Below, piece by piece: positions 45,827-54,541 of a stretch of 64,000 nt of DNA; the first letter of the stretch is position 1, and every line of letters starts with the position of its first letter. Position numbers and translations under genes: made by a program. A model generated the notes under the pieces. It worked only from the letters and a program-made list of their open reading frames with translations. It was not told the origin of the DNA and searched no databases. This stretch comes from PALSA-693 sp963781155 (GTDB taxonomy: Bacteria > Actinomycetota > Acidimicrobiia > Acidimicrobiales > Palsa-688), in assembly GCA_963781155.1 (NCBI GenBank), contig CAWAEC010000013.1:124001-188000 (forward strand), read 5' to 3'.

Positions 45827-46674
45827 AGCTCCTGCAGCGTCCTTCCCCCCGGCACTGCGATCACCTTTCGAAGGCTGCGTACCGCCCCCTGCTCATGGAA
45901 CGCGGGCCGTTCGTGCTGGATGGCCAGGTTGTCCCACACGATGACGTCGCCGACCGACCACTCGTGCTCGTAGACGTTGGCGGGCCGGTAGAGATACCCG
46001 AAGAGGTCCTCGAGCAGACGGTCACTTTCGTCCTCGCCGAGGCCCTCGATATGACTGAACCACTGGCTCACGAACAACGTCGGCACGCCGGTCTTTCGGT
46101 GCCGGACCACGACGGGCCAGGACTGGCGGGGGAAGTCGTCGGCTGTCGCGTACTCGGCCTGCTCGGGAAGGGCGCGCAGGTCCGTTTTGACGAAGTCGAG
46201 CCCGTCGAAGTGGAAGTGCACATGGACGTTCGTGAGCCCGTCGATTCGAGCTTTCAGCCCGTCGGGAAGGGCGGCATACCCCGCCGCGGTACTGGCGAAG
46301 CGGGTCGGGGCGGCCGGGCCCTCGACCTCCATACCGGCCAGCGAGATGATGTCGTAGGGCGCGGGCGTGTAGGTCAGGTCCGAGTGGAACGGCAGACGCG
46401 ACTCCCCCGTGGCCTGCGCCGATCCGACGTTGGTCAGTATGGAGTACATCCGCCCTTCGGATCCCATCGGGGCGACAGTCCCGAACAAGCCGACCAGCCG
46501 GGCCTGGTCGTCCGGATCCAGGTCCTGACCGCGGAACAGCAAGAGGCCCCGCTCCCACAGGAGTTCTCGCAAGCGGTCACTGGTCGCATCCGCCAGCTGG
46601 TGGCGCAGGTCCACGAGCTCCACCAGACTGCCGAATGCCGGCAGGAGGTCGCTGGTGCGAAGGCCCGGTGTCAT
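45775..46674 (-). CDS. TauD/TfdA family 2-oxoglutarate-dependent dioxygenase
   Basis: A 299-aa Fe(II)/2-oxoglutarate dioxygenase. The HxD pair is in LPFHSDLTYTP, the distal His in DNLAIQHERPAF, and the Arg that binds 2-oxoglutarate in VRSLRKVIAV. The start is the ATG at 46674; the frame beyond it has no homology. Family members open C-S, C-O or C-N bonds by hydroxylation (taurine, 2,4-D). It is divergent from the CoA-transferase operon across about 150 bp. Confidence 0.9.
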   Translation of the reverse strand: MTPGLRTSDLLPAFGSLVELVDLRHQLADATSDRLRELLWERGLLLFRGQDLDPDDQARLVGLFGTVAPMGSEGRMYSILTNVGSAQATGESRLPFHSDLTYTPAPYDIISLAGMEVEGPAAPTRFASTAAGYAALPDGLKARIDGLTNVHVHFHFDGLDFVKTDLRALPEQAEYATADDFPRQSWPVVVRHRKTGVPTLFVSQWFSHIEGLGEDESDRLLEDLFGYLYRPANVYEHEWSVGDVIVWDNLAIQHERPAFHEQGAVRSLRKVIAVPGGRTLQELYELAGAAMPSSYGRGT

Positions 46675-46821
46675 TGTCCTGCCGAGAGCACCGCCGGCGT
46701 GCGCATCATCGTCTCCCTCCCTCGATGTCGCCGACCATAGTGCCCATTGTCCGGCGTGACATCGGTCTTTCGCTTCGGTAACGACTATGGTGCCAGCAGC
46801 CTCAACGGTCGAGAGGGAGCC

Positions 46822-48012
46822 GTGACCGACGTCTTCGCAGGAATCCGCGTGCTGGATGTCTCGCAAAACACGTTCGCTCCGGCGGCCGCGGCGGTCCTCG
46901 CTGACTTCGGCGCAGATGTGATCAAGGTCGAGCATCCGTCTCGCGGCGGGCCCGGCCGCAAACCGTCGGTGCACCCGAGTATCGACGGCGTCGACCTCGG
47001 TGCAGCCCAAAACAACCGCAAGAAGCGCAGCATCGCCCTGGACCTGGCCGCTCCCGAGGGGGCCGAGGTTCTGAGCCGGCTGGTGGCCGGCGCCGACGTC
47101 TTCATCACCAACTTCCTCATCCCGACCGCGACCAAACTCGGTATCGACGAAGCGGCGATCCGGGGCATGAACCCTCGCATTGTCTATACCCGGGCCACCG
47201 GGCAGGGTGCGCGGGGACCGGCCGCCCATGACCGTGCCTACGACTCGACGGCCTATTGGGCCCGCGGCGGCATAGCCGCCTCGTTCGCCCGTGGCGGCCA
47301 GCCACCGATGCCGCTGCCGGCATTTGGTGACCGGGCCGGTTCCATGAACCTGGCTTTCGGGATCGCCGCCGCGTTGCTCCGGCGGGAACGGACGGGCGAG
47401 GGTGCGACGGTGGATGTCTCACTGCTGAGCACCGCGCTGTGGCAGAACTCGAGCACGACCGTCTATGGCCTGGCGCTGGGCGAGGGCGGCGGTCGCAGTG
47501 ACTTGAGCGCGAACCCGCTGTCGCGGTCGTACCAGACGGCAGATCGACGTTGGCTGATTCTGACCATGCTCGACCCGGACCGGTTCTGGCCCGACTTCTG
47601 CCGTCGCATTGGACGATCCGACCTGGCCGATGATCCGCGCTACGCCAAGGCTTTATCTCGGGTCGAGCACTCGCACACGCTCGTCGTCGAGCTGGAACGG
47701 ACGTTTGCCGGCGCCACGCTGACGGAGTGGCGAGAGCGGTTCGCATCTCTGGAAGGGGCGTGGGCGCCGCTCCTGACGGCCAGGGAAGCGGCCGAAGAGC
47801 CTCAGGTGCTGGCCAACGAATATGTCGTTGCCGTCGACGAGGGTGAGGGGCGATCGGTGCGGCTCGTCCTGCCGCCGGTGCAGTTTGATGGCCGGCCGCC
47901 GTCCACCTCCCGCCCACCGTCGTTTGGAGCCCACACGGACGAAGTGCTGCACGAGTTGGGTTACTCGTCGACCGAGGTGGCGAAGCTGCGGGACGTACAC
48001 GTCACCGGATGA
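46822..48012 (+). CDS. CaiB/BaiF family CoA-transferase
   Basis: A 396-aa class III CoA-transferase. VTDVFAGIRVLDVSQNTFAP opens the protein, LADFGADVIKVEHPSRG is the CoA-binding strand, and the catalytic Asp is expected in HDRAYDSTAY. GTG 46822 follows GAGGGAG, and homology starts there. It moves CoA between carboxylates, providing an ATP-free alternative to the ligases. First gene of a plus-strand operon with thiolase, DUF35 and an LLM fusion, joined by ATGA overlaps. Confidence 0.9.
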   Translation: MTDVFAGIRVLDVSQNTFAPAAAAVLADFGADVIKVEHPSRGGPGRKPSVHPSIDGVDLGAAQNNRKKRSIALDLAAPEGAEVLSRLVAGADVFITNFLIPTATKLGIDEAAIRGMNPRIVYTRATGQGARGPAAHDRAYDSTAYWARGGIAASFARGGQPPMPLPAFGDRAGSMNLAFGIAAALLRRERTGEGATVDVSLLSTALWQNSSTTVYGLALGEGGGRSDLSANPLSRSYQTADRRWLILTMLDPDRFWPDFCRRIGRSDLADDPRYAKALSRVEHSHTLVVELERTFAGATLTEWRERFASLEGAWAPLLTAREAAEEPQVLANEYVVAVDEGEGRSVRLVLPPVQFDGRPPSTSRPPSFGAHTDEVLHELGYSSTEVAKLRDVHVTG

Positions 48013-49181
48013 CAACGCCTCAGGGATCGATCGTCGGCCTCGGCATCACCGAGCAAGGGCGACGGCTCGGGCTTTCCGGCCGGATCCTGCGCCGGCAGGC
48101 GCTCGAGTTGGCGCTCGAAGACGCTGGCCTCGAGCGCGGCGATATCGACGGGTACATCGTGGTGGGCGGCGTGACCTTCGAGGACCTTCGCTACCTTGGG
48201 CTGTCACCCCGCTTTTCCTTTTCCCTCCAGAGCGGCGGGGCGTCGCCGGCAGCCGCCGTCATGACCGCGATCGGGGCGGTGCTGCTGGGCCAAGCCAACT
48301 ACGTGGCGTGCGTCTACGGGGAAGCGTTTACCAGCTCGGTCTACGGAGTGACTCCGAGCAGCGGACGAGCGAGCCAGGAAGCCCGGGATATCGGGGGCGG
48401 AGCCTACGGGTACCCCTATCTGTTTGGTCAGGTCGGGCCAGTGTCGGCCTACGCCCTGGCGGCCCGGCGGCACATGGATCGGTACGGCACCACGTCCGAG
48501 CACCTCGGGGCGGTGGCGGTGTCCGAGCGGGCCTACGGGTCCGTCCGGCCGGGCGCCATGGAGTACGGCAACCCGATCAGCCTCGAGGACCACCAGCGGT
48601 CGAGGATGATTGTCGACCCGTTCCGTTTGTTTGATTGCTGCCGCAGTACGGACGGGGGCGTGGCTGTAATCGTCTCGTCTGCCGACCGCGCCCGGGATTG
48701 CCGCCCCCGTCCCGTGGATGTCCTCGGCATCGGAATGGGGCACGGTATCCGGAGCTGGCACGAAGGGACGATGTTTGACGACCACGACGTGGGCACCGCG
48801 GCCGCCACCGCCTTCAGCCAAGCGGAGGTGGCCGTGGCGGACGTCGACGTGGCCCAGCTGTACGCACCCTTTTCCTTCGCGGTCATCGGTCAGCTCGAGG
48901 AGTATGGCTTTTGCCAGCGGGGTGAGGGCGGCCCATTCGCGGCTTCGGGTGCGATCCGTCCGCACGGTCGCATCCCGACCAATACCGGAGGCGGGCACCT
49001 GTCCGGGTTCTACGCCACCGGGTTCACGCCGCTCAGCGAGGGCGTCCTGCAGGCACGCGGCACGGCCCCCACCAACCAGATCCCCGACGCCGAGGTCGTG
49101 CTGGTGAGCGGCAGCGGCGGGAATGGCGGCATCAACGGCAGCGCCGCCCACGCCACCCTGCTTCTTGGCGGGCGGCGATGA
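48009..49181 (+). CDS. thiolase family protein (SCP2/Ltp2-like)
   Basis: A 390-aa thiolase-fold protein of the lipid-transfer type. GGVTFEDLRYLGL, SGGASPAAAVMTAIGAVLLG, and the late IPTNTGGGHLSGFYA and GSGGNGGINGSAA are recognisable. The N-terminal nucleophilic Cys of classical thiolases (in a CxSG context) is not visible, as in Ltp2-type aldolases, which work with a DUF35 partner. That partner is the next gene (ATGA overlap). A retro-aldol or thiolytic cut of a CoA ester is likely by analogy. Confidence 0.87.
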   Translation: MTTPQGSIVGLGITEQGRRLGLSGRILRRQALELALEDAGLERGDIDGYIVVGGVTFEDLRYLGLSPRFSFSLQSGGASPAAAVMTAIGAVLLGQANYVACVYGEAFTSSVYGVTPSSGRASQEARDIGGGAYGYPYLFGQVGPVSAYALAARRHMDRYGTTSEHLGAVAVSERAYGSVRPGAMEYGNPISLEDHQRSRMIVDPFRLFDCCRSTDGGVAVIVSSADRARDCRPRPVDVLGIGMGHGIRSWHEGTMFDDHDVGTAAATAFSQAEVAVADVDVAQLYAPFSFAVIGQLEEYGFCQRGEGGPFAASGAIRPHGRIPTNTGGGHLSGFYATGFTPLSEGVLQARGTAPTNQIPDAEVVLVSGSGGNGGINGSAAHATLLLGGRR

Positions 49182-49588
49182 CCCTGGGACCGCGCCCGCT
49201 GCCGGGCGACGTCACCGCGGACGACCTCGACCAGCCCTTCTGGGACGCATGCCGCCAGCACCGCTTCCTCGTGCATCGGTGCGCCGAATGCGGCCGGTCG
49301 TACTGGCCGGCGAGCTGCTGTGTCGAGCACGGCAGTGCGGCGATGCGCTGGGTCGAGGCCAGCGGCACGGGGCGCCTGCACACGCACGTCGTCATCCACC
49401 ACGTGTTCGGGACGGCGTTCCGCCAGGTGCCGTACAACGTCGCAGTCGTGGAGCTCGCCGAGGGGCCCTTCTTCCATACCAGCGTGGTCGGATGCGACGA
49501 CCGCGACCTCGTCATGGGCATGCCGCTCGTCGTGACGTTCCAGGAACAGCCGGAGGGTTTCGCGCTGCCGCTGTTCCAGCCGGCATGA
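49178..49588 (+). CDS. DUF35 / OB-fold acyl-CoA-associated protein
   Basis: A 136-aa DUF35 protein. The zinc ribbon is CAECGRSYWPASCCVEHG (C-x2-C then C-x2-H, so one Cys is replaced by His). The OB fold follows (VPYNVAVVELAEGPFFHTSV). Such proteins bind the thiolase-like partner and are needed for aldolase or thiolase activity, as in ChsH2-Ltp2. Overlaps its neighbours by ATGA on both sides. Confidence 0.88.
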   Translation: MTLGPRPLPGDVTADDLDQPFWDACRQHRFLVHRCAECGRSYWPASCCVEHGSAAMRWVEASGTGRLHTHVVIHHVFGTAFRQVPYNVAVVELAEGPFFHTSVVGCDDRDLVMGMPLVVTFQEQPEGFALPLFQPA

Positions 49589-51309
49589 TTCTCTCGGCCG
49601 CCAACTTCGTCGCCGAGCCGAGGGATCTGTTCGAGACCCGGCTCCCTCCGCATCTTCGCGGCCACTGCCCACACGTGTTCGCCCACCCCGAGGGCGGTGA
49701 GGGCTGGTCCTGGCACGGCGAGCGCCCGGAGCGGGTCTTCGGCTGGGGGTTCGCAGGTGAGCGGGGCCCGCCGAGGTGGAGGTTCGATCAGCTGCCGCCG
49801 GCCGCGGTCGACCCCGCCGCGCATCTGGCGGCGATGGACACGGCCGGCATTGACGGGGCGGTGATCTATCCCCTGGGCCTCATCGACGGCTGGCGCCAGT
49901 TGGGCCCCGAGATGCGGCGGACGTGCATGACGGTCTACAACGACTGGGCAGGGGGCACCTTCGAAGCCGCGGCGCCGAATCGGCTGATCGCGCCCAGGAT
50001 GCTTCCGCCCCTGGAAACGCCCTGGGCCACGGCCCGGGAGCTGGCGCGAGCGCTGCAAGCCGGGGCCCGGGCCGTGTACCTGGCCGACCTCCCACACGAC
50101 GTGGGCGCCGACGCGGACGCGCGCGCCGTCGTCGGTGAGATGGAGGCGGCACAGATCACTCTCTGTGTCGCCGCCGCGGACAGCGTGGCCCTGAAGCGCG
50201 TCCGGGCCGACCATCCGGGGCTGTGTGTCGTGGTGGTGTCCGTCGAGGCTGCCCGCGCCGCGGCCCTGCCTCCAGCCCGGCTGTACGACGCCGGGGCCCC
50301 GGACGGCGCCGACCTGTGGTGCGCCGACCTGCCCAGGCACACGCAACCGGCGCCGGCGGGGGGCGGGGAGGCCGGCGAGAACGCCCGCCGGGCCTTCGGG
50401 TTGGAATCCCGGCCGACCAAAAGGACGCTGCATCTCAGCCTGGCCATCCCGGTGCGAAACCCGACTGCGCCGTCGTCGTCCAGGTTGCCGTCCGTCGCAC
50501 TGGCCGCCACAAACCTGGTGGATGACGGTCCGCTCACGGCCCGGTCCCTGGCCGCGTCGGCAAGGCGCATCGAGGCCATGGGCTTTCGGGGCATCTGGGT
50601 CGGCGACGTGGTCGCCCGCAGGCCGGGAATGCAGTCCCCGGACCCGTTCACGATGCTCGGCATCGCGGCCGCAGCCACCGAGCAGGTAGAGCTGGGCACC
50701 TGCGTGTTCCAGGTGCCCCTCCGGGGCCGGGTGGAAACCGCGCATCGAGCCCTGTCCATGCACCAGCTGGCGCCCGGGCGCTTCACGTTCGGGGTCGGCG
50801 CCGGCTCCACGCAACACGACTTCGACGCTGTGGGCCGCTCCTTCGAGGGCCGGTTCCGCGAGTTGCGAGAGGCTCTGACGGACATACGGGCGCTGTGGTC
50901 GGGTCAGACGGTGGGACTCGCCAACCTGTATCCACGGCCGGACGCACTCGGCGGCCCGCCGGTCCTCGTCGGCAGCTGGGGCGGATCGTGGGTCGAGCGG
51001 GCCGGGCGGGACTACGACGGGTGGATTGCGTCCGGCACGCGGACGTGGCGGGCCTTGCAGGACGCCATGGTCCGGTTCCAGGCGGCCGGGGGGCGGCGGG
51101 CTGTAGTCAGCAGCGTCTTCGCCGATCTCGGCGCCGAAGACGCCCCCCTCGAGGACGACGACCGGGTGCACCTGGCCTGCCCGCCGGAACAAGCGCTGGC
51201 CCGGCTTCGCCGGCTGCGCCAAATCGGCTTCACCGATGTCATCGTGTTCAACCAGGGGCCAATCGATGCACTCGCGGAACTGGGCGACCTGCTCGCCCGC
51301 GACCCCTGA
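49585..51309 (+). CDS. degenerate amidohydrolase-2 domain fused to LLM F420-type oxidoreductase
   Basis: A single 574-aa frame. Residues about 1-280 are amidohydrolase-2-like (FVAEPRDLFETRLPPHLRG, AMDTAGIDGAVIYPLGLIDG, GENARRAFGLE), but the metal motif (normally D-x-H near the start) reads SAAN and the late FGSDYPH is gone. Residues about 290-574 are a full LLM barrel (GFRGIWVGDVVARR, QLAPGRFTFGVGAG, PPVLVGSWGG). AAAAGGA at 50419-50425 lies at the joint, so two genes may have fused through loss of a stop. ATGA start overlap with DUF35. Known two-domain precedents: none that I can name. Confidence 0.82.
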   Translation: MILSAANFVAEPRDLFETRLPPHLRGHCPHVFAHPEGGEGWSWHGERPERVFGWGFAGERGPPRWRFDQLPPAAVDPAAHLAAMDTAGIDGAVIYPLGLIDGWRQLGPEMRRTCMTVYNDWAGGTFEAAAPNRLIAPRMLPPLETPWATARELARALQAGARAVYLADLPHDVGADADARAVVGEMEAAQITLCVAAADSVALKRVRADHPGLCVVVVSVEAARAAALPPARLYDAGAPDGADLWCADLPRHTQPAPAGGGEAGENARRAFGLESRPTKRTLHLSLAIPVRNPTAPSSSRLPSVALAATNLVDDGPLTARSLAASARRIEAMGFRGIWVGDVVARRPGMQSPDPFTMLGIAAAATEQVELGTCVFQVPLRGRVETAHRALSMHQLAPGRFTFGVGAGSTQHDFDAVGRSFEGRFRELREALTDIRALWSGQTVGLANLYPRPDALGGPPVLVGSWGGSWVERAGRDYDGWIASGTRTWRALQDAMVRFQAAGGRRAVVSSVFADLGAEDAPLEDDDRVHLACPPEQALARLRRLRQIGFTDVIVFNQGPIDALAELGDLLARDP

Positions 51310-51354
51310 GAGACGAGACCGGCGGCCGCGCCGAGACGGTCGAGTTCCGGAGAC

Positions 51355-51393
51355 AAATGAAACATCGCTAGCGTGAGGTCATTTCCAAAATGA
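51355..51393. promoter_or_regulatory. AAATGA/TCATTT inverted repeats upstream of amidohydrolase
   Basis: AAATGA (51355-51360), TCATTT (51379-51384) and AAATGA (51388-51393) give two overlapping inverted repeats, one wide (18-nt spacer) and one tight (TCATTT-cca-AAATGA). They lie in the 97-bp gap before the GTG at 51407, a likely promoter. AT-rich against its surroundings. Function inferred. Confidence 0.4.
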
Positions 51394-51406
51394 AAAAGGG
51401 GGACAG

Positions 51407-52599
51407 GTGAGCACCCTCGAAGCGAACCTCGATTGGTTGATTTCGGTCGACGATCACGTCCTCGAACCACCGAACCTGTGGCTGGACCGGGTGCCGGAGC
51501 GGTATCGCGACACGGCACCCCGGATGGAAACGACGGCAGACGGGGAATTCTGGTGCTACGAGGATCGACGCCAGCACACGTCCGGGCTCTCCGCCGTCGC
51601 CGGCAAGTCCAAGGAGGAATTTCTCCGGACCCGGTGACGTACGCCGAGATGCGACCCGGCTGCTACGACGCCAAGGCCCGACTCGACGACATGACCCAGG
51701 CGGGGATCATCGCTTCGATGTGCTTTCCGTCGTTTACCCGGTTCTGCGGCCAGGTGTTTTACGAGGCGAAGGACAGAGAGCTCGCCTGGCTGTGTTTGAA
51801 GGCCTACAACGACTGGATGCTCGATGAGTGGTGCGCGACCGCGCCCGGAAGGCTCATCCCCCTGACGCTGATCCCGCTCTGGAACCCACCGTTGGCGGCC
51901 AAGGAGATGGAGCGTTGCGCGGCGAAAGGTTCGCACGCGTTCGCTTTCTCCGAGAACTTCGAGCCCCTCGGCCTGCCCACCATCCACGACCCGGGCCGGT
52001 ACTGGGAGCCGGTGCTGGCGACGGCCAACGACGCCGGCATGGTCGTCTGCATGCATACCGGTTCCTCGTCGACCATGCCGAAGATCTGCACGGACGCCCC
52101 CTTCATGGCCAACCTGGCCTGGGGCGCCAACCGGACATCGGGAGCCATGCTCTCCTGGCTTTTCAGCGGCTGGTTTCAGCGATATCAGAACCTGAAGATC
52201 GCTCTCTCCGAGGGCGAAATCGGATGGATCCCCTACTTTCTGGAGCGCGCCGAACAGGTCTACAACACCACCCGGTACTGGGTGGCCCGGGGTCACCAGT
52301 TCCAGGATCACGCCGCGGCCGGGAGCGTCGACCTGGAGACTTTCGACATACGGGACCTGTATCGCGACCACGTGTTCGGGTGCTTCGTCGACGACGTGGC
52401 CGGCCTCAAAAACCTGGACACGATCGGCGAGGACAACGTCATGATCGAGACCGACTATCCCCATGAGGTATCGACCTGGCCCCACTCGATCGAGGTCGCC
52501 CGCGCCCGACTCGGCAAACTGCCGTTGACGGTGCAGCACAAGATCCTGCGGGGCAACGCCGAGCGTCTGTTTCAGTTCCGGGCCCCGACTTCGGCCTGA
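51407..52599 (+). pseudogene. PF04909 amidohydrolase family protein, one frameshift
   Basis: The first 76 codons read LDWLISVDDHVLEPPNLWLD (DDH metal motif) and end at 51637. The second frame picks up at SPDPVTYAEMRPGCYDAKAR and contains MTQAGIIASMCFPSFTRFCG, CMHTGSSSTMPK, ALSEGEIGWIPYFLERAE and VMIETDYPHEVSTWP. Adding one T to the T-run near 51621 gives KEEFSPDPVTYAEM. The complete protein of about 397 aa keeps all metal ligands. A metal-dependent hydrolase or decarboxylase. Confidence 0.8.
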
Positions 52600-52665
52600 C
52601 CGCAGCGTTGTCACTTCGCGGCAGGGGCGCCGGTATTCCCGGGCTTGTTCGCTAGCATCCACCAC

Positions 52666-53961
52666 GTGGACGATCACCAGTGGGGTTTCCGGACCAGAGC
52701 TATCCACGCCGGAAACCGGCCGGACCCGGCGACGGGGGCCCGGGCCGTCCCCATCTACCAGACGACCAGCTTCGTGTTCGAGGACGCCGCCGACGCGGCC
52801 GATCTGTTCGCCTTGCAGAAGTATGGGAACATCTACTCCCGGATCGCCAATCCCACCGTGGCCGCCTTCGAAGAGCGAATGGCCAATCTGGAAGGAGGGA
52901 TCGGGGCGGTGGCGACGTCCAGCGGGCAGGCCGCCGAGTTATTGGTGTTTACCGCTCTGGCGGGAGCGGGCGATCACATCGTGGCCAGCGCCGCTCTGTA
53001 CGGGGGCACGCACACGCTCCTCGATGTTTCCTTGCGGCGCCTCGGCATCGAAACCACGTTCGTGGCTCCCGATGATCCGGCCGCATTCGCGGCGGCCGCC
53101 CGCCCCGAGACGAAGGCCTTTTACACCGAGACGGTGGCCAACCCGTCCGGCGTGGTGGCCGACCTGGCCGCCCTGGCGGAAGCGGCGCACACGGCCGGCG
53201 TGCCGCTGGTGGTGGACTCGACGGTGGCCACGCCGCATCTGTGCCGCCCCTTCGAGCACGGCGCCGACGTGGTCGTGCACTCGGCAACCAAGTTCATCGG
53301 GGGCCACGGCACTTCCATGGGCGGCGTGGCCATTGAGAGCGGCCGTTTCAATTGGGCCAACGGCCGTTTTCCTCGCATGACCGAACCGGTCCCGAGCTAC
53401 GGCGGACTGCGTTTCTGGGACAACTTTGGCGAGTACGGGTTCTGCACGCAGTTGCGAGTCGAGCAGCTTCGCGACTTCGGCGCCTGCCTGGCCCCGCTCA
53501 ACGCATTCCTGCTCCTGCAGGGCCTGGAAACGCTGGCGATGCGCATGGACGCACACGTGGCCAATGCCATGGGCCTGGCCGAATACCTGGCCGGGCATCC
53601 CGCCGTGGCCTGGGTGTCGTATGCGGGCCTGCCCAGCTCCCCATATCATTTGCTGGCCCAGCGGTACCTGCCGTCCGGGGCGGGCTCGGTGTTTGCCTTT
53701 GGGATAAAAGGTGGGCGCAGCGCCGGGCAAGCCTTCATCGAAGCAGTAGAGCTGGCCAGCCACCTGGCCAACATCGGCGACACGCGCACGCTTGTCATCC
53801 ACCCGGCTTCCACCACACACCGGCAGCTGTCCGACGACGCGCTGGCGGCCGCCGGCGTCGGCGCCGACCTGATCCGGGTGTCCGTGGGTATCGAGGATCT
53901 GGACGACATCATCTGGGACTTCGACCGGGCCCTGACAGTCGCGGCCAAAGCGGCGAAATGA
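52666..53961 (+). CDS. metY: O-acetylhomoserine aminocarboxypropyltransferase (sulfhydrylase)
   Basis: A 431-aa PLP enzyme of the Cys/Met-metabolism family. GFRTRAIHAGNRPDPATGA, VPIYQTTSFVFEDA and YSRIANPTVAAFEERMA are at the start. The PLP Lys is in HSATKFIGGHG (about residue 209). The region GGLRFWDNFGEYGFC and the roughly 430-aa length mark the MetY type, not cystathionine synthase. It makes homocysteine from O-acetylhomoserine and sulfide. GTG 52666 is chosen; relatives start there. metX lies 2.5 kb downstream on the same strand. Confidence 0.92.
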   Translation: MDDHQWGFRTRAIHAGNRPDPATGARAVPIYQTTSFVFEDAADAADLFALQKYGNIYSRIANPTVAAFEERMANLEGGIGAVATSSGQAAELLVFTALAGAGDHIVASAALYGGTHTLLDVSLRRLGIETTFVAPDDPAAFAAAARPETKAFYTETVANPSGVVADLAALAEAAHTAGVPLVVDSTVATPHLCRPFEHGADVVVHSATKFIGGHGTSMGGVAIESGRFNWANGRFPRMTEPVPSYGGLRFWDNFGEYGFCTQLRVEQLRDFGACLAPLNAFLLLQGLETLAMRMDAHVANAMGLAEYLAGHPAVAWVSYAGLPSSPYHLLAQRYLPSGAGSVFAFGIKGGRSAGQAFIEAVELASHLANIGDTRTLVIHPASTTHRQLSDDALAAAGVGADLIRVSVGIEDLDDIIWDFDRALTVAAKAAK

Positions 53962-54497
53962 GCGTTCGCACGCTGGCCGAAGAATTCACCGACCCCGAAG
54001 GGCCGTGGCGGCCGCCGTCGGCTCAGGAACGGCTGCGGATCCTCAACCAGACGCGGACCATCGCCATGGTCGGCGCCTCGTCGAACCCGGCCAGAGCCAG
54101 TTATTTCGTCGCCACCTACTTGCTCAGCTCGAGCACCGATTACACCGTGTGGTTTGTGAACCCGCGGGAAGAGTCAATCCTGGGCTGCCCGGTCTATCCG
54201 AGCCTGGCGGATCTCCCCGAAGCTCCGGATCTGGTAGACGTGTTCCGGCGCACGGCGGATCTGCCCGAGGTGGCGGCGGATGCCGTGGCCGCAGGGGCCC
54301 GGACATTCTGGGCCCAGCTCGGGCTCTGGAACGACGAGGCCGCGGGGCTGGCGCACCGGGCCGGTCTTTCGGTTGTCATGGACCGCTGCGTCAAGATCGA
54401 ACACGCCCGCTTTGCCGGCGGACTGCACCTGGCCGGTTTCGACACCGGAGTCATCAGTTCAAAGCGGCCGCGGCGTCCCGGGCCGGTGGGAGGCTGA
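53958..54497 (+). CDS. CoA-binding domain protein (YccU/CoA_binding_2)
   Basis: A 179-aa protein with a Rossmann CoA-binding fold: TIAMVGASSNPARASYFVA, WFVNPREESILGCPVYPSLA, FWAQLGLWNDEA and VMDRCVKIEHARF. This family is often next to metY/metX and may regulate or traffic a CoA or acyl-homoserine metabolite. The start overlaps the metY stop (ATGA), so the two are translationally coupled. Confidence 0.9.
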   Translation: MSVRTLAEEFTDPEGPWRPPSAQERLRILNQTRTIAMVGASSNPARASYFVATYLLSSSTDYTVWFVNPREESILGCPVYPSLADLPEAPDLVDVFRRTADLPEVAADAVAAGARTFWAQLGLWNDEAAGLAHRAGLSVVMDRCVKIEHARFAGGLHLAGFDTGVISSKRPRRPGPVGG

Positions 54498-54541
54498 AGG
54501 GCGGTGGGCTCAGCGGCGACGCCGGGTTGCCGCTTCCGGGG

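Noticed and set aside
49132..51222. 696-codon open frame on the minus strand
   Set aside because: It is antisense to the DUF35 and fusion genes, has no recognisable domain and the composition of a GC-rich shadow frame.
51556..52707. 383-codon minus-strand open frame
   Set aside because: Antisense to the amidohydrolase, which has clear family motifs; no domain in the antisense frame.
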